A DNA stretch of 64,000 bases from Pyxidicoccus parkwaysis (GCF_017301735.1 NZ_CP071090.1:6624001-6688000), one strand, 5' to 3'; positions 19,626 through 28,856 are shown, counted from the stretch's first letter. A program made the numbers and translations. Notes: a model not told the origin generated them from the letters alone.

Positions 19626-20078
19626 ATGAACGAGCACGTCTCCACCACATCCCCGATGCCCTCGACGACAGGGCTGGAGCGCCCCAACAGGATGGGGCGG
19701 CTCATCCTGGCCCTCGTCGTCTCGGTCGCCACGGCCCTGGCCTTCTTCCTGGTCTGGCTGACGAACGACTCCTCGCTGACGCACGAGCAGCGGCGGGCCC
19801 GGTCGGACATCCGCAAGCTGGAGGGGCTGTTCAAGTCGCACCACCGGCTGATGGGCCGCTTCCCCTCGAAGGAGGAGGGCTTCACGCCGCTCATCCAGGC
19901 GCAGCTCCTGGACGGCCCTCCCGTGGACCCGTGGGGTCACCCATACGTGTACTGGATGGACGGCACCACGGGCGCCGTCGTGTCCTACGGGGCGGACGGC
20001 AAGCCGGGCGGCACCGGCGTGAACGCGGACCTGAGCAGCGGCGGCGTGCTCGCCCCCAACTGGGAGCAACAGCCATGA
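19626..20078 (+). CDS. GspG-like protein lacking a prepilin cleavage motif
   Basis: A 150-residue protein whose C-terminal half reads like GspG (PVDPWGHPYVYW, SYGADGKPGGTGVNADLSS) including the calcium-loop region. Its N-terminus lacks the G|xTLxE processing site: the membrane segment is GRLILALVVSVATALAFFLVWL (about 24-45) with no acidic residue at +5. It is therefore either a signal-anchored GspG paralogue or a subunit inserted without processing. The ATG at 19626 is chosen over an upstream TTG at 19605. It lies between gspG and gspH, and its stop overlaps the gspH start. Confidence 0.82.
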   Translation: MNEHVSTTSPMPSTTGLERPNRMGRLILALVVSVATALAFFLVWLTNDSSLTHEQRRARSDIRKLEGLFKSHHRLMGRFPSKEEGFTPLIQAQLLDGPPVDPWGHPYVYWMDGTTGAVVSYGADGKPGGTGVNADLSSGGVLAPNWEQQP

Positions 20079-20845
20079 CTCCGGCCAATACCTTCTACCG
20101 CCGCACCGGCCTCCGGACGCGGCGCGGGCTGACGCCTGCGCGGCGCCGAGCGCAGCGCGGCCTGACGCTCATCGAAATCTCCATCGCCATCATCATCGTC
20201 GCGATGCTCTTCTCGGCCGCGGTGATGGGCATCGGCTCCATCACCGGCGCGAAGGCGAAGGGCGCCGCGGGGGAGATGGCGGGCCTCATCCGCTCGCTCT
20301 ACGACTCGGCCGCGCTGCGCGGCAAGACGTGCCGCCTCGTCTTCGAGATTCCGGACCCGAAGGCCGAGGAGCCCACCCGCTACCACGCCGAGTGCGCCGA
20401 GGGCGCCGTGACGACGGCGAGGGACCGCGACGCGGCGCTGCGCGACGAGAACCGCGAGCGCGAGCGCAACGAGCGCTCCGGCGGCAAGGCCCCTCCCGGC
20501 GAGACGCGCCGCAACTACATGGTGTCCGGCGGCGACGCGCCCAGCACCACCGACCTGATGGAGGGCGAGAAGCAGCGGGTGGAGAGCGCGTCGCGCTTCT
20601 CCTCGTACACCTCGGAAGAGGTGCCCGTGCGCGAGCTGCCGCCGGACGTGAAGGTGTCGGTGTGGACGCGCCAGCAGCGCGAGCCCGTGGAGAGCGGCGT
20701 GGCGTACCTCTACTTCTTCCCGCAGGGCTACACCGAGAAGGCGTACGTCTACCTGAGGCAGGGAGACAACGTCTGGACGCTGGACGTGTCACCCCTCACC
20801 GGCAAGGTGCAGGTGGTAGCCGAAGCGCTGGAGGTGCCGCGATGA
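20075..20845 (+). CDS. gspH: Type II secretion minor pseudopilin GspH
   Basis: A minor pseudopilin of 256 residues, longer than the usual 150-190. A basic leader ends at Gly29 and is followed by LTLIEISIAIIIVAML, giving Glu at +5 of the mature protein. The C-terminal half contains beta-strand-rich sequence (VAYLYFFPQGYTEKAYVYL) typical of GspH. The middle (about 110-180) is very rich in charged residues and looks disordered. The start overlaps the preceding stop by ATGA, and its own stop overlaps gspI in the same way, so translation is tightly coupled. Confidence 0.88.
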   Translation: MTPANTFYRRTGLRTRRGLTPARRRAQRGLTLIEISIAIIIVAMLFSAAVMGIGSITGAKAKGAAGEMAGLIRSLYDSAALRGKTCRLVFEIPDPKAEEPTRYHAECAEGAVTTARDRDAALRDENRERERNERSGGKAPPGETRRNYMVSGGDAPSTTDLMEGEKQRVESASRFSSYTSEEVPVRELPPDVKVSVWTRQQREPVESGVAYLYFFPQGYTEKAYVYLRQGDNVWTLDVSPLTGKVQVVAEALEVPR

Positions 20846-21759
20846 GGCGCAACGCCAACAAGGGCTTCACCCTGCTGGAAGTCGTGGTGGCGCTCGCCAT
20901 CCTGGCGATGGCGCTCATGGCCATCTTCGACCTGAACGCGGGCGCGGTGGCCAACCACGTGTACACGAAGCGGCTCACCGTGGCGTCGCTCCTGGCCCGC
21001 TCGAAGATGACGGACCTGGAGCAGAAGCTCTACGACGAGGGCTTCTCCAACGACGACGACGAGGAGTCCGGCGACTTCTCCGAGGAGGGTTGGACGCAGT
21101 TCAAGTGGCGCGCGCGCATCATCGCTCCCAAGACGGAGGGCGTGACGCCGGACCAGCTCATCGGCGCCATCTTCAACCTGCCCATCGGCGGCGACGGAAG
21201 CGACCCCATGTCGGGCCTCGCCGGTCTGTTCGGCGGCGGCTCCAGCTCCGGCGGCGGCAAGGACGGCTCCAGCGGTCCGCAGCCTGGCGGTGCGAGCGGC
21301 ATGCAGGGCGCGGCCATGGGCATGGCCCAGCCCATGTTCACGCAGATGGTGCAGCAAATCACCCAGACGGTCCGCGAGGTGCATCTCACCGTGTACTGGC
21401 AGGAAGGTACGCAGGTGGAGAGCATCGACCTGGTGACGCACGTGGTGTCGCTGGGGCCGGGCTCGGACCGCAACGGCGGCGCGCTCAACCAGACGGGCAC
21501 GCAGCCCGCCGAGCAGTCGAACCAGTGGGTGAACCCGAACACGGGCATCGTCGTGCCCAACCCCATGCCGGGCCCCAACGGCACCATGCTGGACCCGCAG
21601 ACGCGCGCGCCGCTCGTTCGCCAGGACATCTTCAACAACCAGCGAAACGGCGGCCAGGGCACCAACGGCAACGGCGGCATCGTGCCCCCCGGCCGGCTGG
21701 GCAACAACCCGCTGGGCAACCTCCCGAAGATGCCCGGCCCCCTGAGGAGGAACCAGTGA
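20842..21759 (+). CDS. gspI: Type II secretion minor pseudopilin GspI with long extension
   Basis: Prepilin signal MRRNANKG|FTLLEVVVALAILAM, with cleavage after Gly8 and Glu at +5. The core GspI fold (about 9-120) contains the family pattern ASLLARSKM and a WRARI strand. The product is 305 residues against about 120-130 for most GspI proteins. The excess is a Gly/Ser-rich insert near 125-160 and a Pro/Asn/Gly-rich C-terminal tail of about 100 residues. It should join the I-J-K tip complex. The stop and the gspJ ATG share one base (TGATG). Confidence 0.9.
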   Translation: MRRNANKGFTLLEVVVALAILAMALMAIFDLNAGAVANHVYTKRLTVASLLARSKMTDLEQKLYDEGFSNDDDEESGDFSEEGWTQFKWRARIIAPKTEGVTPDQLIGAIFNLPIGGDGSDPMSGLAGLFGGGSSSGGGKDGSSGPQPGGASGMQGAAMGMAQPMFTQMVQQITQTVREVHLTVYWQEGTQVESIDLVTHVVSLGPGSDRNGGALNQTGTQPAEQSNQWVNPNTGIVVPNPMPGPNGTMLDPQTRAPLVRQDIFNNQRNGGQGTNGNGGIVPPGRLGNNPLGNLPKMPGPLRRNQ

Positions 21760-22430
21760 TGAAGCGCCGCATGCGAGGCTTCACGCTGATGGAGGTCATG
21801 GTGGCCGTCGCCATCACCGCCCTGATGGGCACGGTGGTGGCCATGGCCTTCCAGACGGGCATCACCGCGAAGGAGACGGTGGAGACGGACGCGGACCGCT
21901 ACCGCCAGGTGCGCGTGGCCCTGAACCGCATGGCGCGCGAAATCGGCTCCGCGTACGTGAGCGACCGGTACGACTTGAAGCGCTTCCGCGACCAGAACGA
22001 CCGGCCCACCAACTTCATCGGCGAGCGGGACAAGCTCCTGTTCACCACGTTCGCCCATCAGCGCCTGTACACGGACGTGAAGGAGTCCGACCAGGCGGTG
22101 GTGGAGTACTTCGTGGAGGCGTCCTCGGACCGCGAGGCGCGCGGGCGCCTGGACCTCAAGCGCCGCGTCAACTCCAACGTGGATGACCGCATGGACCGCG
22201 GCGGCACCACGGACACCCTCTTCGAGGGCGTGAAGGGGCTGGAGTTCGCGTTCTGGGATTCGGAGAAGAAGCAGTGGGACGACGAGTGGGACACGCGGCG
22301 CACGGAGAAGAAGAGCATCCTGCCCACCCGCGTGCGCATCACCGTCACGGCCGTGGACGAGTCCGGGAAGGAAGCCCGTTACGTCACCCAGGCCCGAATC
22401 ATGCTCAACACGGAGCTCCCGAGGTACTGA
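21759..22430 (+). CDS. gspJ: Type II secretion minor pseudopilin GspJ
   Basis: A minor pseudopilin of 223 residues that forms the pseudopilus tip with GspI and GspK. The prepilin site is MKRRMRG|FTLMEVMVAVAITAL with Glu at +5. The globular domain has the GspJ-like elements RYRQVRVALNRMAREIGSAY and LFEGVKGLEFAFWD. GAGGAGG precedes the start at good spacing, and the gene shares single-base overlaps with gspI and gspK. Confidence 0.92.
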   Translation: MKRRMRGFTLMEVMVAVAITALMGTVVAMAFQTGITAKETVETDADRYRQVRVALNRMAREIGSAYVSDRYDLKRFRDQNDRPTNFIGERDKLLFTTFAHQRLYTDVKESDQAVVEYFVEASSDREARGRLDLKRRVNSNVDDRMDRGGTTDTLFEGVKGLEFAFWDSEKKQWDDEWDTRRTEKKSILPTRVRITVTAVDESGKEARYVTQARIMLNTELPRY

Positions 22431-23812
22431 TGTCACGCTCCTTCTTCAAACAGACTTCGAGGCGCCGCCGCGCGGCGAGCGCGACCTCCGCGGCGGGCGG
22501 CAAGCGCGAGCGTGGCGTGGCGCTCATCATCGCCATCGTCTCCATCGCCATCCTCACGGTGATTGCCACCGAGTTCGCGTACAACAGCAGGGTGGACCTG
22601 CAGCTCGCGGCCAACCAGCGGGACGAGGTGCGCGCCTACTACATGGCGCGCTCGGGCATCGCCCTGTCGCGGCTGCTCCTGCGCTTCCAGAAGCAGGTGG
22701 ACCAGACGCCCATCCCCAACCCGGCGTCCATCCTCGCGCAGTTCGGCATTGGCGGCACGCAGCAGCCCGGCCAGCAGACGCCGCAGCCGACCTCGCTCAA
22801 CATCCAGCTCTACAAGATGGCGCGCGTGGACTGCCACATGCTCAAGGGGCTGGTGAAGAGCGAGGGCGGTGGTGAGGGCAGCGAGACGTCTCCGCTGAAG
22901 CCGGCGGAGGACGACCCGAAGTTCAAGATGGATGACAAGGACGCGGACCCGGCCTCGCGCGAGGTGGCGGCGCAGATGACGAAGCGCTCCTTCGGCGGCT
23001 TCGAGGGCTGCTTCCTCGCCACGATTACGGACGAGGAGGAGAAGCTCAACGTCCACCGCCTGATGGCGGGCGCCGGCGACGCGTACCCCACCATGCTGCG
23101 CATGCTGGACATGTTCGAGGACAAGCGCTTCGAGTTCCTCTGGGAGCGCGACGACGCGAACAAGGTCCGCAGCAAGCCGGAAGACGTGGTGATTGCCATC
23201 AAGGACTGGGCGGACGACGACACGACGGGCTCGGCCCTCAACCGGGTGGATGCGACCAACCCCATGCCCACCGGCTTCTCCGACGAGGGCGCGAACTACA
23301 GCCGCTACGAGCCCTCCTACCAGCCGAAGAACGCGCGCTTCGACAGCCTCGACGAGCTGTACCGGGTGCACGGCGTCAACGACCAGTTCATGGCCGCGTT
23401 CCGCGACAGGCTCACGGTGTACCCGGACATCAACCGCCGGCCGAACATCAACACGGACGACCCGGTGATGATGGGCCTGGCCATCATGTCGGTGGCGGAC
23501 CCGGCGCACCCGGACCCGCGCCTGAAGGACCCGGTGTTCCTCAACGAGCTCATCACCCGCGTGCGCTCCGCGCGCATGTTCAGCTTCTTCGGCATGTCGG
23601 TGCAGGACTTCGTCGCCGTCGTCGAGTCAGCGGGAGTCCCCGTCAATCCGGCCGTGAAGTCCAACGTGGCGGGCAACCGCCTCATCGGCGACAAGAGTCA
23701 GACGTTCACCATCAAATCCGTGGGAGAGGCGGGCAGCGTGCAGAAGACGCTCACCGCCGTCGTGCGCCTGGACGACACGCTGGGACGCCTCCTGTACTGG
23801 AGAGAGGAATAG
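22430..23812 (+). CDS. gspK: Type II secretion minor pseudopilin GspK
   Basis: A protein of 460 residues, the large minor pseudopilin that caps the tip. The leader ends at Gly29 and continues VALIIAIVSIAILTVIATEF. The +5 position is hydrophobic, not Glu, which is the normal exception for GspK. The RVDLQLAANQRDEVRAYYMARSG segment and the SAM-like domain region (INRRPNINTDDP) match the family. It is longer than enteric GspK (about 320 residues), mainly through a charged insert around residues 140-190. Confidence 0.92.
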   Translation: MSRSFFKQTSRRRRAASATSAAGGKRERGVALIIAIVSIAILTVIATEFAYNSRVDLQLAANQRDEVRAYYMARSGIALSRLLLRFQKQVDQTPIPNPASILAQFGIGGTQQPGQQTPQPTSLNIQLYKMARVDCHMLKGLVKSEGGGEGSETSPLKPAEDDPKFKMDDKDADPASREVAAQMTKRSFGGFEGCFLATITDEEEKLNVHRLMAGAGDAYPTMLRMLDMFEDKRFEFLWERDDANKVRSKPEDVVIAIKDWADDDTTGSALNRVDATNPMPTGFSDEGANYSRYEPSYQPKNARFDSLDELYRVHGVNDQFMAAFRDRLTVYPDINRRPNINTDDPVMMGLAIMSVADPAHPDPRLKDPVFLNELITRVRSARMFSFFGMSVQDFVAVVESAGVPVNPAVKSNVAGNRLIGDKSQTFTIKSVGEAGSVQKTLTAVVRLDDTLGRLLYWREE

Positions 23813-23813
23813 C

Positions 23814-25421
23814 ATGGCCCGCATTCTTGGCCTGGACCTCGGCAGCCACTCCGTGAAGGGCGTGGTGCTGGAGTCCAAGACGAAGGGACACGGAGTCCGG
23901 GGGTTCGCCGAGGTCCGGCGCGCCACCGAGGGCGAGCGCGCGGACACGCTGCGCGCCGCGGTGCAGGAGCTGCTCGGTCAGCTCCCGCCGGGGCACGCGG
24001 ACCAGGTCGTCATCGCCCTGCCCGGCCCGTCCCTCATCACCCACGCGCTCAGCCTGCCGTTCTCCGACGGCAAGCGAATCGAAGCCACGCTCCCCTTCGA
24101 GGTGGGCAGCCAGCTGCCCTTCGACATCTCCGAGGTGGTCTACGACTACCAGGTGGTGGCGCAGAAGGACACGGAGGGCAGCAAGGACAAGGCGGCGGAC
24201 CTGCTCGTGGGCGTGGTGCGCAAGGAGGAGCTCCAGTCGCTGCTGGCGCTGCTCACCGAGCTGAAGCTGGACCCGCGCATCGTCACGCACCCGGGGCTCG
24301 CCTACCAGAACCTGCTCCAGCAGTACCCGGGCCTCTTCGAGGGCCAGGGCGAGGGCGGCGCGGTGGCGGTGGTGGACATCGGCCACGAGCGCACCTCGGT
24401 GTCCTTCGGCAAGCCGGGCACGGGCGTGCTCTTCGCGCGCACCTTCGCGGGTGGCGGCAGGGACTTGTCCAAGGCGCTGGCCACCGAGTTCCAGACGTCC
24501 CTCGCCGAGGCGCACCACTGGAAGGAGCAGCACGGGGCCATGGCCAGCGCGGCGCAGGGCCCGGACGCGGAGCGCGCGGCGGCGGCCTTCGTGCGCGGCC
24601 TGCAGCCGGTGCTGCGCGAATTGCGCCCCACGCTCAAGGCCTTCACCGCCCGCACCCGCCAGCAGGTGGGCGCGGTGGTGCTGTGCGGCGGCAGCGCGCG
24701 CATGCCGGGCCTCGCCGAGCAGCTCTCGCGTGACTTGAACCTTCCGGTGCGCGTGCTCGCGCTGCCCGCGGACACGGCGGAGGCCATCCCCGCGGCGGCG
24801 CAGCCGGCGGCGGCGCAGTCCTTCGCGCTCGCGCTGCGCGGCAACGCGACGGGCACGAAGGCGCCTCGCTTCAACTTCCGCCGGGGCGACCTCGCCTTCA
24901 AGGGCGACTTCGACTACATGAAGGACAAGCTGGGGCTGCTGGCCGCGTTCGCGGTCACGCTCTTCCTGCTCGTCATCGCCTTCGGCGTGGTGCGCAACAC
25001 GGTGCTGTCCCGCCGCGAGGCGGAGGTGGATGCCGTGCTGTGTGACACCACCCAGCGCATCCTCGGCCGCTGCGAGAAGGACTACAACCGCGCGCTCAGC
25101 ATGTTGAAGGGCGTGGAGAGCCCGGCGGCGGCGCTGCCGCGCATGACGGCCGTGAATCTGCTCGCGGAAGTCACGCAGCGCGTGCCGGAGAGCGTGCCGG
25201 TGAAGTTCGACCGGATTCAAATCGACCTGGACCGGGTCATCCTCCAGGGTGAGACGGACTCCTCGAAGCAGGTGGACACGCTGTCCAACGCGCTCAAGGG
25301 CCACGCCTGCTTCAAGGACGTGAAGCAGGGCAAGGTGGAGCGCACGCGCGAGGGCAACAAGGTGACGTTCCGCCTGGACGTCCAGGTCCAGTGCCCCGGC
25401 GACACGGGCGGGGAGAGCTAG
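23814..25421 (+). CDS. gspL: Type II secretion platform protein GspL (PilM-like actin fold)
   Basis: A protein of 535 residues. The cytoplasmic part (about 1-365) is an actin-fold domain closer to PilM than to enteric GspL: it opens with ILGLDLGSHSVKGV and has phosphate-loop-like VVDIGHERTSVS and LCGGSARMPGL. A single membrane helix (about 371-392) and a ferredoxin-like periplasmic domain follow, so the protein looks like a natural PilM-PilN fusion. It should anchor GspE at the membrane and pair with GspM. The gene starts one base after the gspK stop. Confidence 0.9.
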   Translation: MARILGLDLGSHSVKGVVLESKTKGHGVRGFAEVRRATEGERADTLRAAVQELLGQLPPGHADQVVIALPGPSLITHALSLPFSDGKRIEATLPFEVGSQLPFDISEVVYDYQVVAQKDTEGSKDKAADLLVGVVRKEELQSLLALLTELKLDPRIVTHPGLAYQNLLQQYPGLFEGQGEGGAVAVVDIGHERTSVSFGKPGTGVLFARTFAGGGRDLSKALATEFQTSLAEAHHWKEQHGAMASAAQGPDAERAAAAFVRGLQPVLRELRPTLKAFTARTRQQVGAVVLCGGSARMPGLAEQLSRDLNLPVRVLALPADTAEAIPAAAQPAAAQSFALALRGNATGTKAPRFNFRRGDLAFKGDFDYMKDKLGLLAAFAVTLFLLVIAFGVVRNTVLSRREAEVDAVLCDTTQRILGRCEKDYNRALSMLKGVESPAAALPRMTAVNLLAEVTQRVPESVPVKFDRIQIDLDRVILQGETDSSKQVDTLSNALKGHACFKDVKQGKVERTREGNKVTFRLDVQVQCPGDTGGES

Positions 25422-25423
25422 TC

Positions 25424-25981
25424 ATGGCCAAGGCTTCTGAAATCTTCGCGCCGGTGACGGCGTGGTTCGAGCGGCTGAGCGAGCGCGAGCGGCGCATGGT
25501 GTCCATCGCCGGCGCGGCGCTGATGGCGTTCATCGTCTTCGCGGTGGTGGTGGGCTTCTCCAACAGCGCGTCCGGCTACCGCAAGCGCACGCAGGACAAG
25601 ATGGCGAAGCTGCAGGAGGTGCAGGCGCTCGCGTCCAGCTACCGCGAGGCGCAGGCGGCCCGGCAGAACGTGGAGCAGCAGCTCACGTCCAACAACGTGC
25701 AGCTCATCAGCTACATCGAGGACAAGGCCACCGCGGCCGGCCTCCAGGTGCCCAACATGACGCCCAAGGGAGACCTGGGCGTCGGTGACGGCAAGATTAT
25801 CGAGAGCTCCGTGGAGCTGACCTTCACGGACGTGGACCTGCGCAAGCTGACGGACTTCCTGCGCACGGTGGAGAGCGGACCGGGCGTGGTGAAGGTGAAG
25901 TACCTGCGCATCGAGCCGCGGCCCGCCTCGGACACGCTGACCGCGTGGACCACCGTCGCCACCTACCGGATGAAGCAATAA
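25424..25981 (+). CDS. gspM: Type II secretion platform protein GspM
   Basis: A protein of 185 residues with a short cytoplasmic segment containing LSERERRMV, one membrane helix (about 27-45), a coiled-coil (about 50-95) and a ferredoxin-like periplasmic domain (VELTFTDVDLRKLTDFLRTVES), the standard GspM/PilO layout. The ATG at 25424 comes two bases after the gspL stop; a GTG 33 bases earlier would overlap gspL. Partner of GspL in the inner-membrane platform. Confidence 0.9.
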   Translation: MAKASEIFAPVTAWFERLSERERRMVSIAGAALMAFIVFAVVVGFSNSASGYRKRTQDKMAKLQEVQALASSYREAQAARQNVEQQLTSNNVQLISYIEDKATAAGLQVPNMTPKGDLGVGDGKIIESSVELTFTDVDLRKLTDFLRTVESGPGVVKVKYLRIEPRPASDTLTAWTTVATYRMKQ

Positions 25982-25984
25982 GCC

Positions 25985-26962
25985 ATGCCTCCTGAGAACA
26001 AGCCCGCCCGTTGGAAGGTGTTCCTCGGCTACGCCGCGTTCGCGGTGGTGGCCTTCATCCTCTGCCTGTTCCTCACCTTCCCGTATGACGCGGTCCGCTC
26101 CTGGCTCGTCACGCACGCGGCGCAGGGAGGCCTGGCCGTGCGCATCGGCTCGCTGCGTCCGGGGCTGGCGGGCATCACCGCCACCCAGGTGCGCGTGAGC
26201 AAGCCGCCGCAGCCGCTCAGCCCCGAGGTGGTGTCCGCGCTGGCCAGCGGCGAGGGCAACGTGCCCGGCGCGATGGAACTGGGTGACGCGCTGGTGTTCG
26301 ACTCGGTGGCGGCGCGCCCCACCCTCTTCCCGCCCGGCGTGGCCGTGCGCGCGAATGCCATGGGCGGCACGCTGACGGCGTCCGTGGGCCTGCTGGGCGA
26401 CGTGAAGGTGCACGTGGAGGCGGACGGGCTGAAGGCTTCCGGCGGCAACCTGCCGGCCTTCACCGGCATGGACATGGACGGTGAAATCAACGGCGCCCTC
26501 GCGCTCACCCTGCCCAAGGGGAAGACCGCCGCGGACGCGGACCTGTCCCAGGCGGACGGCGAGCTGACGCTGGACACGCAGGGGCTCGTCATCAAGGGCG
26601 GCAAGGTGTCCGTGCCCATGGGCGGCGGCCAGGCCGTGCCCATGGACCTGCCGAAGATTGCGCTGGGCAACCTCACCGGCCGCATCCAGTTCGAGAAGGG
26701 CCTGGGCACCGTGCAGTCGCTGCGGCTCAAGAGCGAGGACCTGGAGGCGCTGGCCACCGGCACGCTGAAGCTGGGCAAGAAGCTGGAGTACAGCGAGCCG
26801 GCCATGGATGTGAACATCAAGCTGGACCCCGACTTCCAGAAGCGCCTGGGCCTCCTCGGCGCGGGTGTCACCATCCTCCCGCCGGACAAGAAGGACCCCA
26901 GCTTCCGCGCCGCGCGCCTCGCCGGCTTCCTCAACCGGCCCACCTTCCTGCCGCGCCGCTGA
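25985..26962 (+). CDS. gspN: Type II secretion protein GspN
   Basis: A protein of 325 residues with an N-terminal membrane helix (about 11-31, VFLGYAAFAVVAFILCLFLTF) followed by a long beta-rich periplasmic domain with AsmA-like repeats (LGDVKVHVEADGLKASGG, IKGGKVSVPMGG). This is the architecture of the GspN family found at the end of delta-proteobacterial type II operons; its exact role is unsettled. Last gene of the operon, ended by a strong hairpin 13 bases later. Confidence 0.85.
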   Translation: MPPENKPARWKVFLGYAAFAVVAFILCLFLTFPYDAVRSWLVTHAAQGGLAVRIGSLRPGLAGITATQVRVSKPPQPLSPEVVSALASGEGNVPGAMELGDALVFDSVAARPTLFPPGVAVRANAMGGTLTASVGLLGDVKVHVEADGLKASGGNLPAFTGMDMDGEINGALALTLPKGKTAADADLSQADGELTLDTQGLVIKGGKVSVPMGGGQAVPMDLPKIALGNLTGRIQFEKGLGTVQSLRLKSEDLEALATGTLKLGKKLEYSEPAMDVNIKLDPDFQKRLGLLGAGVTILPPDKKDPSFRAARLAGFLNRPTFLPRR

Positions 26963-26974
26963 AGAGGCTCCCCG

Positions 26975-27008
26975 CCCCACGCCCGGGATTCCTACCCGAG
27001 GCGTGGGG
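26975..27008 (+). terminator. Terminator-like hairpin after gspN
   Basis: CCCCACGCC-CGGG pairs with CCCG-a-GGCGTGGGG (13 base pairs, one bulged A) around an eight-base loop. Only two T residues follow, so it is a stable hairpin rather than a classical T-tract terminator. Confidence 0.65.
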
Positions 27009-27070
27009 TTGAAAGGTGAACACCTTCCTGTGTAAAGCCCTGCCCTTCGGACCTGCCGGGAGAGGCTGCA

Positions 27071-28711
27071 ATGCCGGAGCTGGTGTTCTTTCGTCGTGGC
27101 GAGGAGGTGTTGAGGGTGGCGGTGGACCGGGCCCGGTTGGTGCTCGGTCGCGGCGAGCAGAGCGACGTCGCCATTCCAGACCCAGAGGTGAGCCGCCAGC
27201 AGGTGGCCCTCCTGTGGGACGGCGAGCGCTGCCGGATTGAGGACCTGTCCGGCAAGGGCACCACCGTGGCGGGCAAGTCCCTCACCACGGGTGAGCTGGC
27301 GGACGGCGCGGACCTGGCGCTGGGTCAGTGGCGCGCGGTGTTCCGCGTGCGCGCGGGTGGCGAGGGCGCGGACCAGACCACGGAGGTAGGGCACACCACG
27401 TCCGTGCAGACTCCGGACGCGAAGGCCTCGCGCTGGCAGGCCGCGCAGGTGCGCGTGAAGCAGGGCCTCAACGAGTCCGTGCACCGGCTCACGGGAGAGG
27501 GTTTCACCGCGGGCAAGGATGCCGCGTGCGACCTCGTGCTCAATGACCGCTTCGCCTCCAGCCGGCACCTGAAAGTCACGCGGCGCGACGGCGTCTTCCA
27601 CGTGGTGGACCTGCGCTCCACCAACGGCACGTGGCTGGGCCCGGTGCGCGTCTTCGAGGCGGAGGTGCCGCTGCCCACCGTGCTGCGCGTGGGCGAGACG
27701 GAGCTGGTGCTGGAGGCCGCCGCGCAGGCGGCGCGCAAGGAGGTGGCGGACTTCCACGGCATCATCGGCGCGGACCCGTCCGTGAAGCAGCTGGCGGAGC
27801 TGATTGAGCGCGTGGCCCCGTCCTCCGCGGCGGTGACGGTGCTGGGCGAGTCCGGTACCGGCAAGGAATTGGTGGCGCGCGCCATCCACGCATGCTCGCA
27901 GCGCGCCAACCGGGCCCTCATCCCCGTCAACTGCGCGGCCATCTCCAAGGAGCTCATCGAGAGCGAGCTGTTCGGCCACGAGAAGGGCTCCTTCACGGGC
28001 GCGGCCAACGCGCGCAAGGGCGCCTTCGAGGAGGCCGACGGCGGCACCCTCTTCCTCGACGAGATTGGCGAGCTGCCGCTGGACTTGCAGGCCAAGCTGC
28101 TGCGCGCGCTGGAGGGCGGCGAAATCAAGCGCGTGGGCGCCAGCCGCCCGGTGCAGGTGGACGTGCGGGTGGTGGCGGCCACCAACCGCGACTTGCTCGC
28201 CGCCGCGCGCGAGGGCCGCTTCCGCGAGGACTTGTACTACCGGCTCTGCGTGATTCCGCTGCACCTGCCGCCCTTGCGCAGCCGCAAGGCGGACCTGTCC
28301 ATGCTGGCCGAGCACTTCATCCGCACCTACGCGCCGCGCGGGCAGGCGGTGCGCTTCACGCCCTCGGCGCTGGAGCGGCTGCAGCACCATGCGTGGCCGG
28401 GCAACATCCGCGAGCTGCGCAACGTGGTGCACCGCGCGCTGCTGCTGCGCAAGGGGCCCGTCATCGACGCGGGCGACATCTCCTTCGACCAGGAGCTCAA
28501 CCGCGACACCGGCATCTCCGTGCCGGAGATTCCGCCCGGCATGACGCTGGAGCAGATGCTGGAGCGGCTGGAGCGCCAAATCGTCGAGGCCGCGCTCAAG
28601 CGCTGCAACAACAACCGCGAGCGCGTGGCGCGCGAGCTGGGCGTGGCCCGCTCCACCCTCTTCAAGCGGCTGAAGGACTGGGGCCTGACGAAGCAGGACG
28701 AGCAGGAGTAG
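27071..28711 (+). CDS. Sigma-54 activator with two FHA domains
   Basis: A protein of 546 residues. Two FHA domains sit in the N-terminal half: the first (about 20-85) with LVLGRGEQSDV and EVSRQQVALL, the second (about 145-215) with GKDAACDLVL, ASSRHLKV and STNGTWLG. The AAA+ domain follows with Walker A GESGTGKE, GSFTGA (a common variant of the sigma-54 loop) and LFLDEIGEL. A Fis-type HTH closes the protein. FHA-type activators are characteristic of myxobacteria and are thought to respond to Ser/Thr-kinase phosphorylation instead of His-Asp relay. It lies downstream of the gsp terminator, so probably has its own promoter. Confidence 0.93.
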   Translation: MPELVFFRRGEEVLRVAVDRARLVLGRGEQSDVAIPDPEVSRQQVALLWDGERCRIEDLSGKGTTVAGKSLTTGELADGADLALGQWRAVFRVRAGGEGADQTTEVGHTTSVQTPDAKASRWQAAQVRVKQGLNESVHRLTGEGFTAGKDAACDLVLNDRFASSRHLKVTRRDGVFHVVDLRSTNGTWLGPVRVFEAEVPLPTVLRVGETELVLEAAAQAARKEVADFHGIIGADPSVKQLAELIERVAPSSAAVTVLGESGTGKELVARAIHACSQRANRALIPVNCAAISKELIESELFGHEKGSFTGAANARKGAFEEADGGTLFLDEIGELPLDLQAKLLRALEGGEIKRVGASRPVQVDVRVVAATNRDLLAAAREGRFREDLYYRLCVIPLHLPPLRSRKADLSMLAEHFIRTYAPRGQAVRFTPSALERLQHHAWPGNIRELRNVVHRALLLRKGPVIDAGDISFDQELNRDTGISVPEIPPGMTLEQMLERLERQIVEAALKRCNNNRERVARELGVARSTLFKRLKDWGLTKQDEQE

Positions 28712-28753
28712 GCCCTCCCGCGAGGGCATGTGCGTGTCGCGCTCCGGACACGC
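28712..28753 (+). terminator. Two tandem hairpins after the FHA activator
   Basis: The first is GCCCTC-CCGC-GAGGGC (28712-28727), starting directly after the stop. The second is GCGTGTC-N8-GACACGC (28732-28753). Both stems are perfect, without a clear T-tract, and separate the activator from the sigma-factor gene. Confidence 0.6.
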
Positions 28754-28856
28754 GGGGTGAAGAACCCTTTCTCCACGGGGCGATAGACCCTTCTGGCGGC
28801 TGGTTCGTTCACACGGGAGGAAGTCCCACCCGGGGTGTTCCAGGAGACCACCCGTC

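Noticed and set aside
28762..28786. ECF-type autoregulatory promoter GAACCC...CGATAG
   Set aside because: Spacing of 13 bases is short for ECF promoters and the -10 is not diagnostic; mentioned only with the sigma gene.
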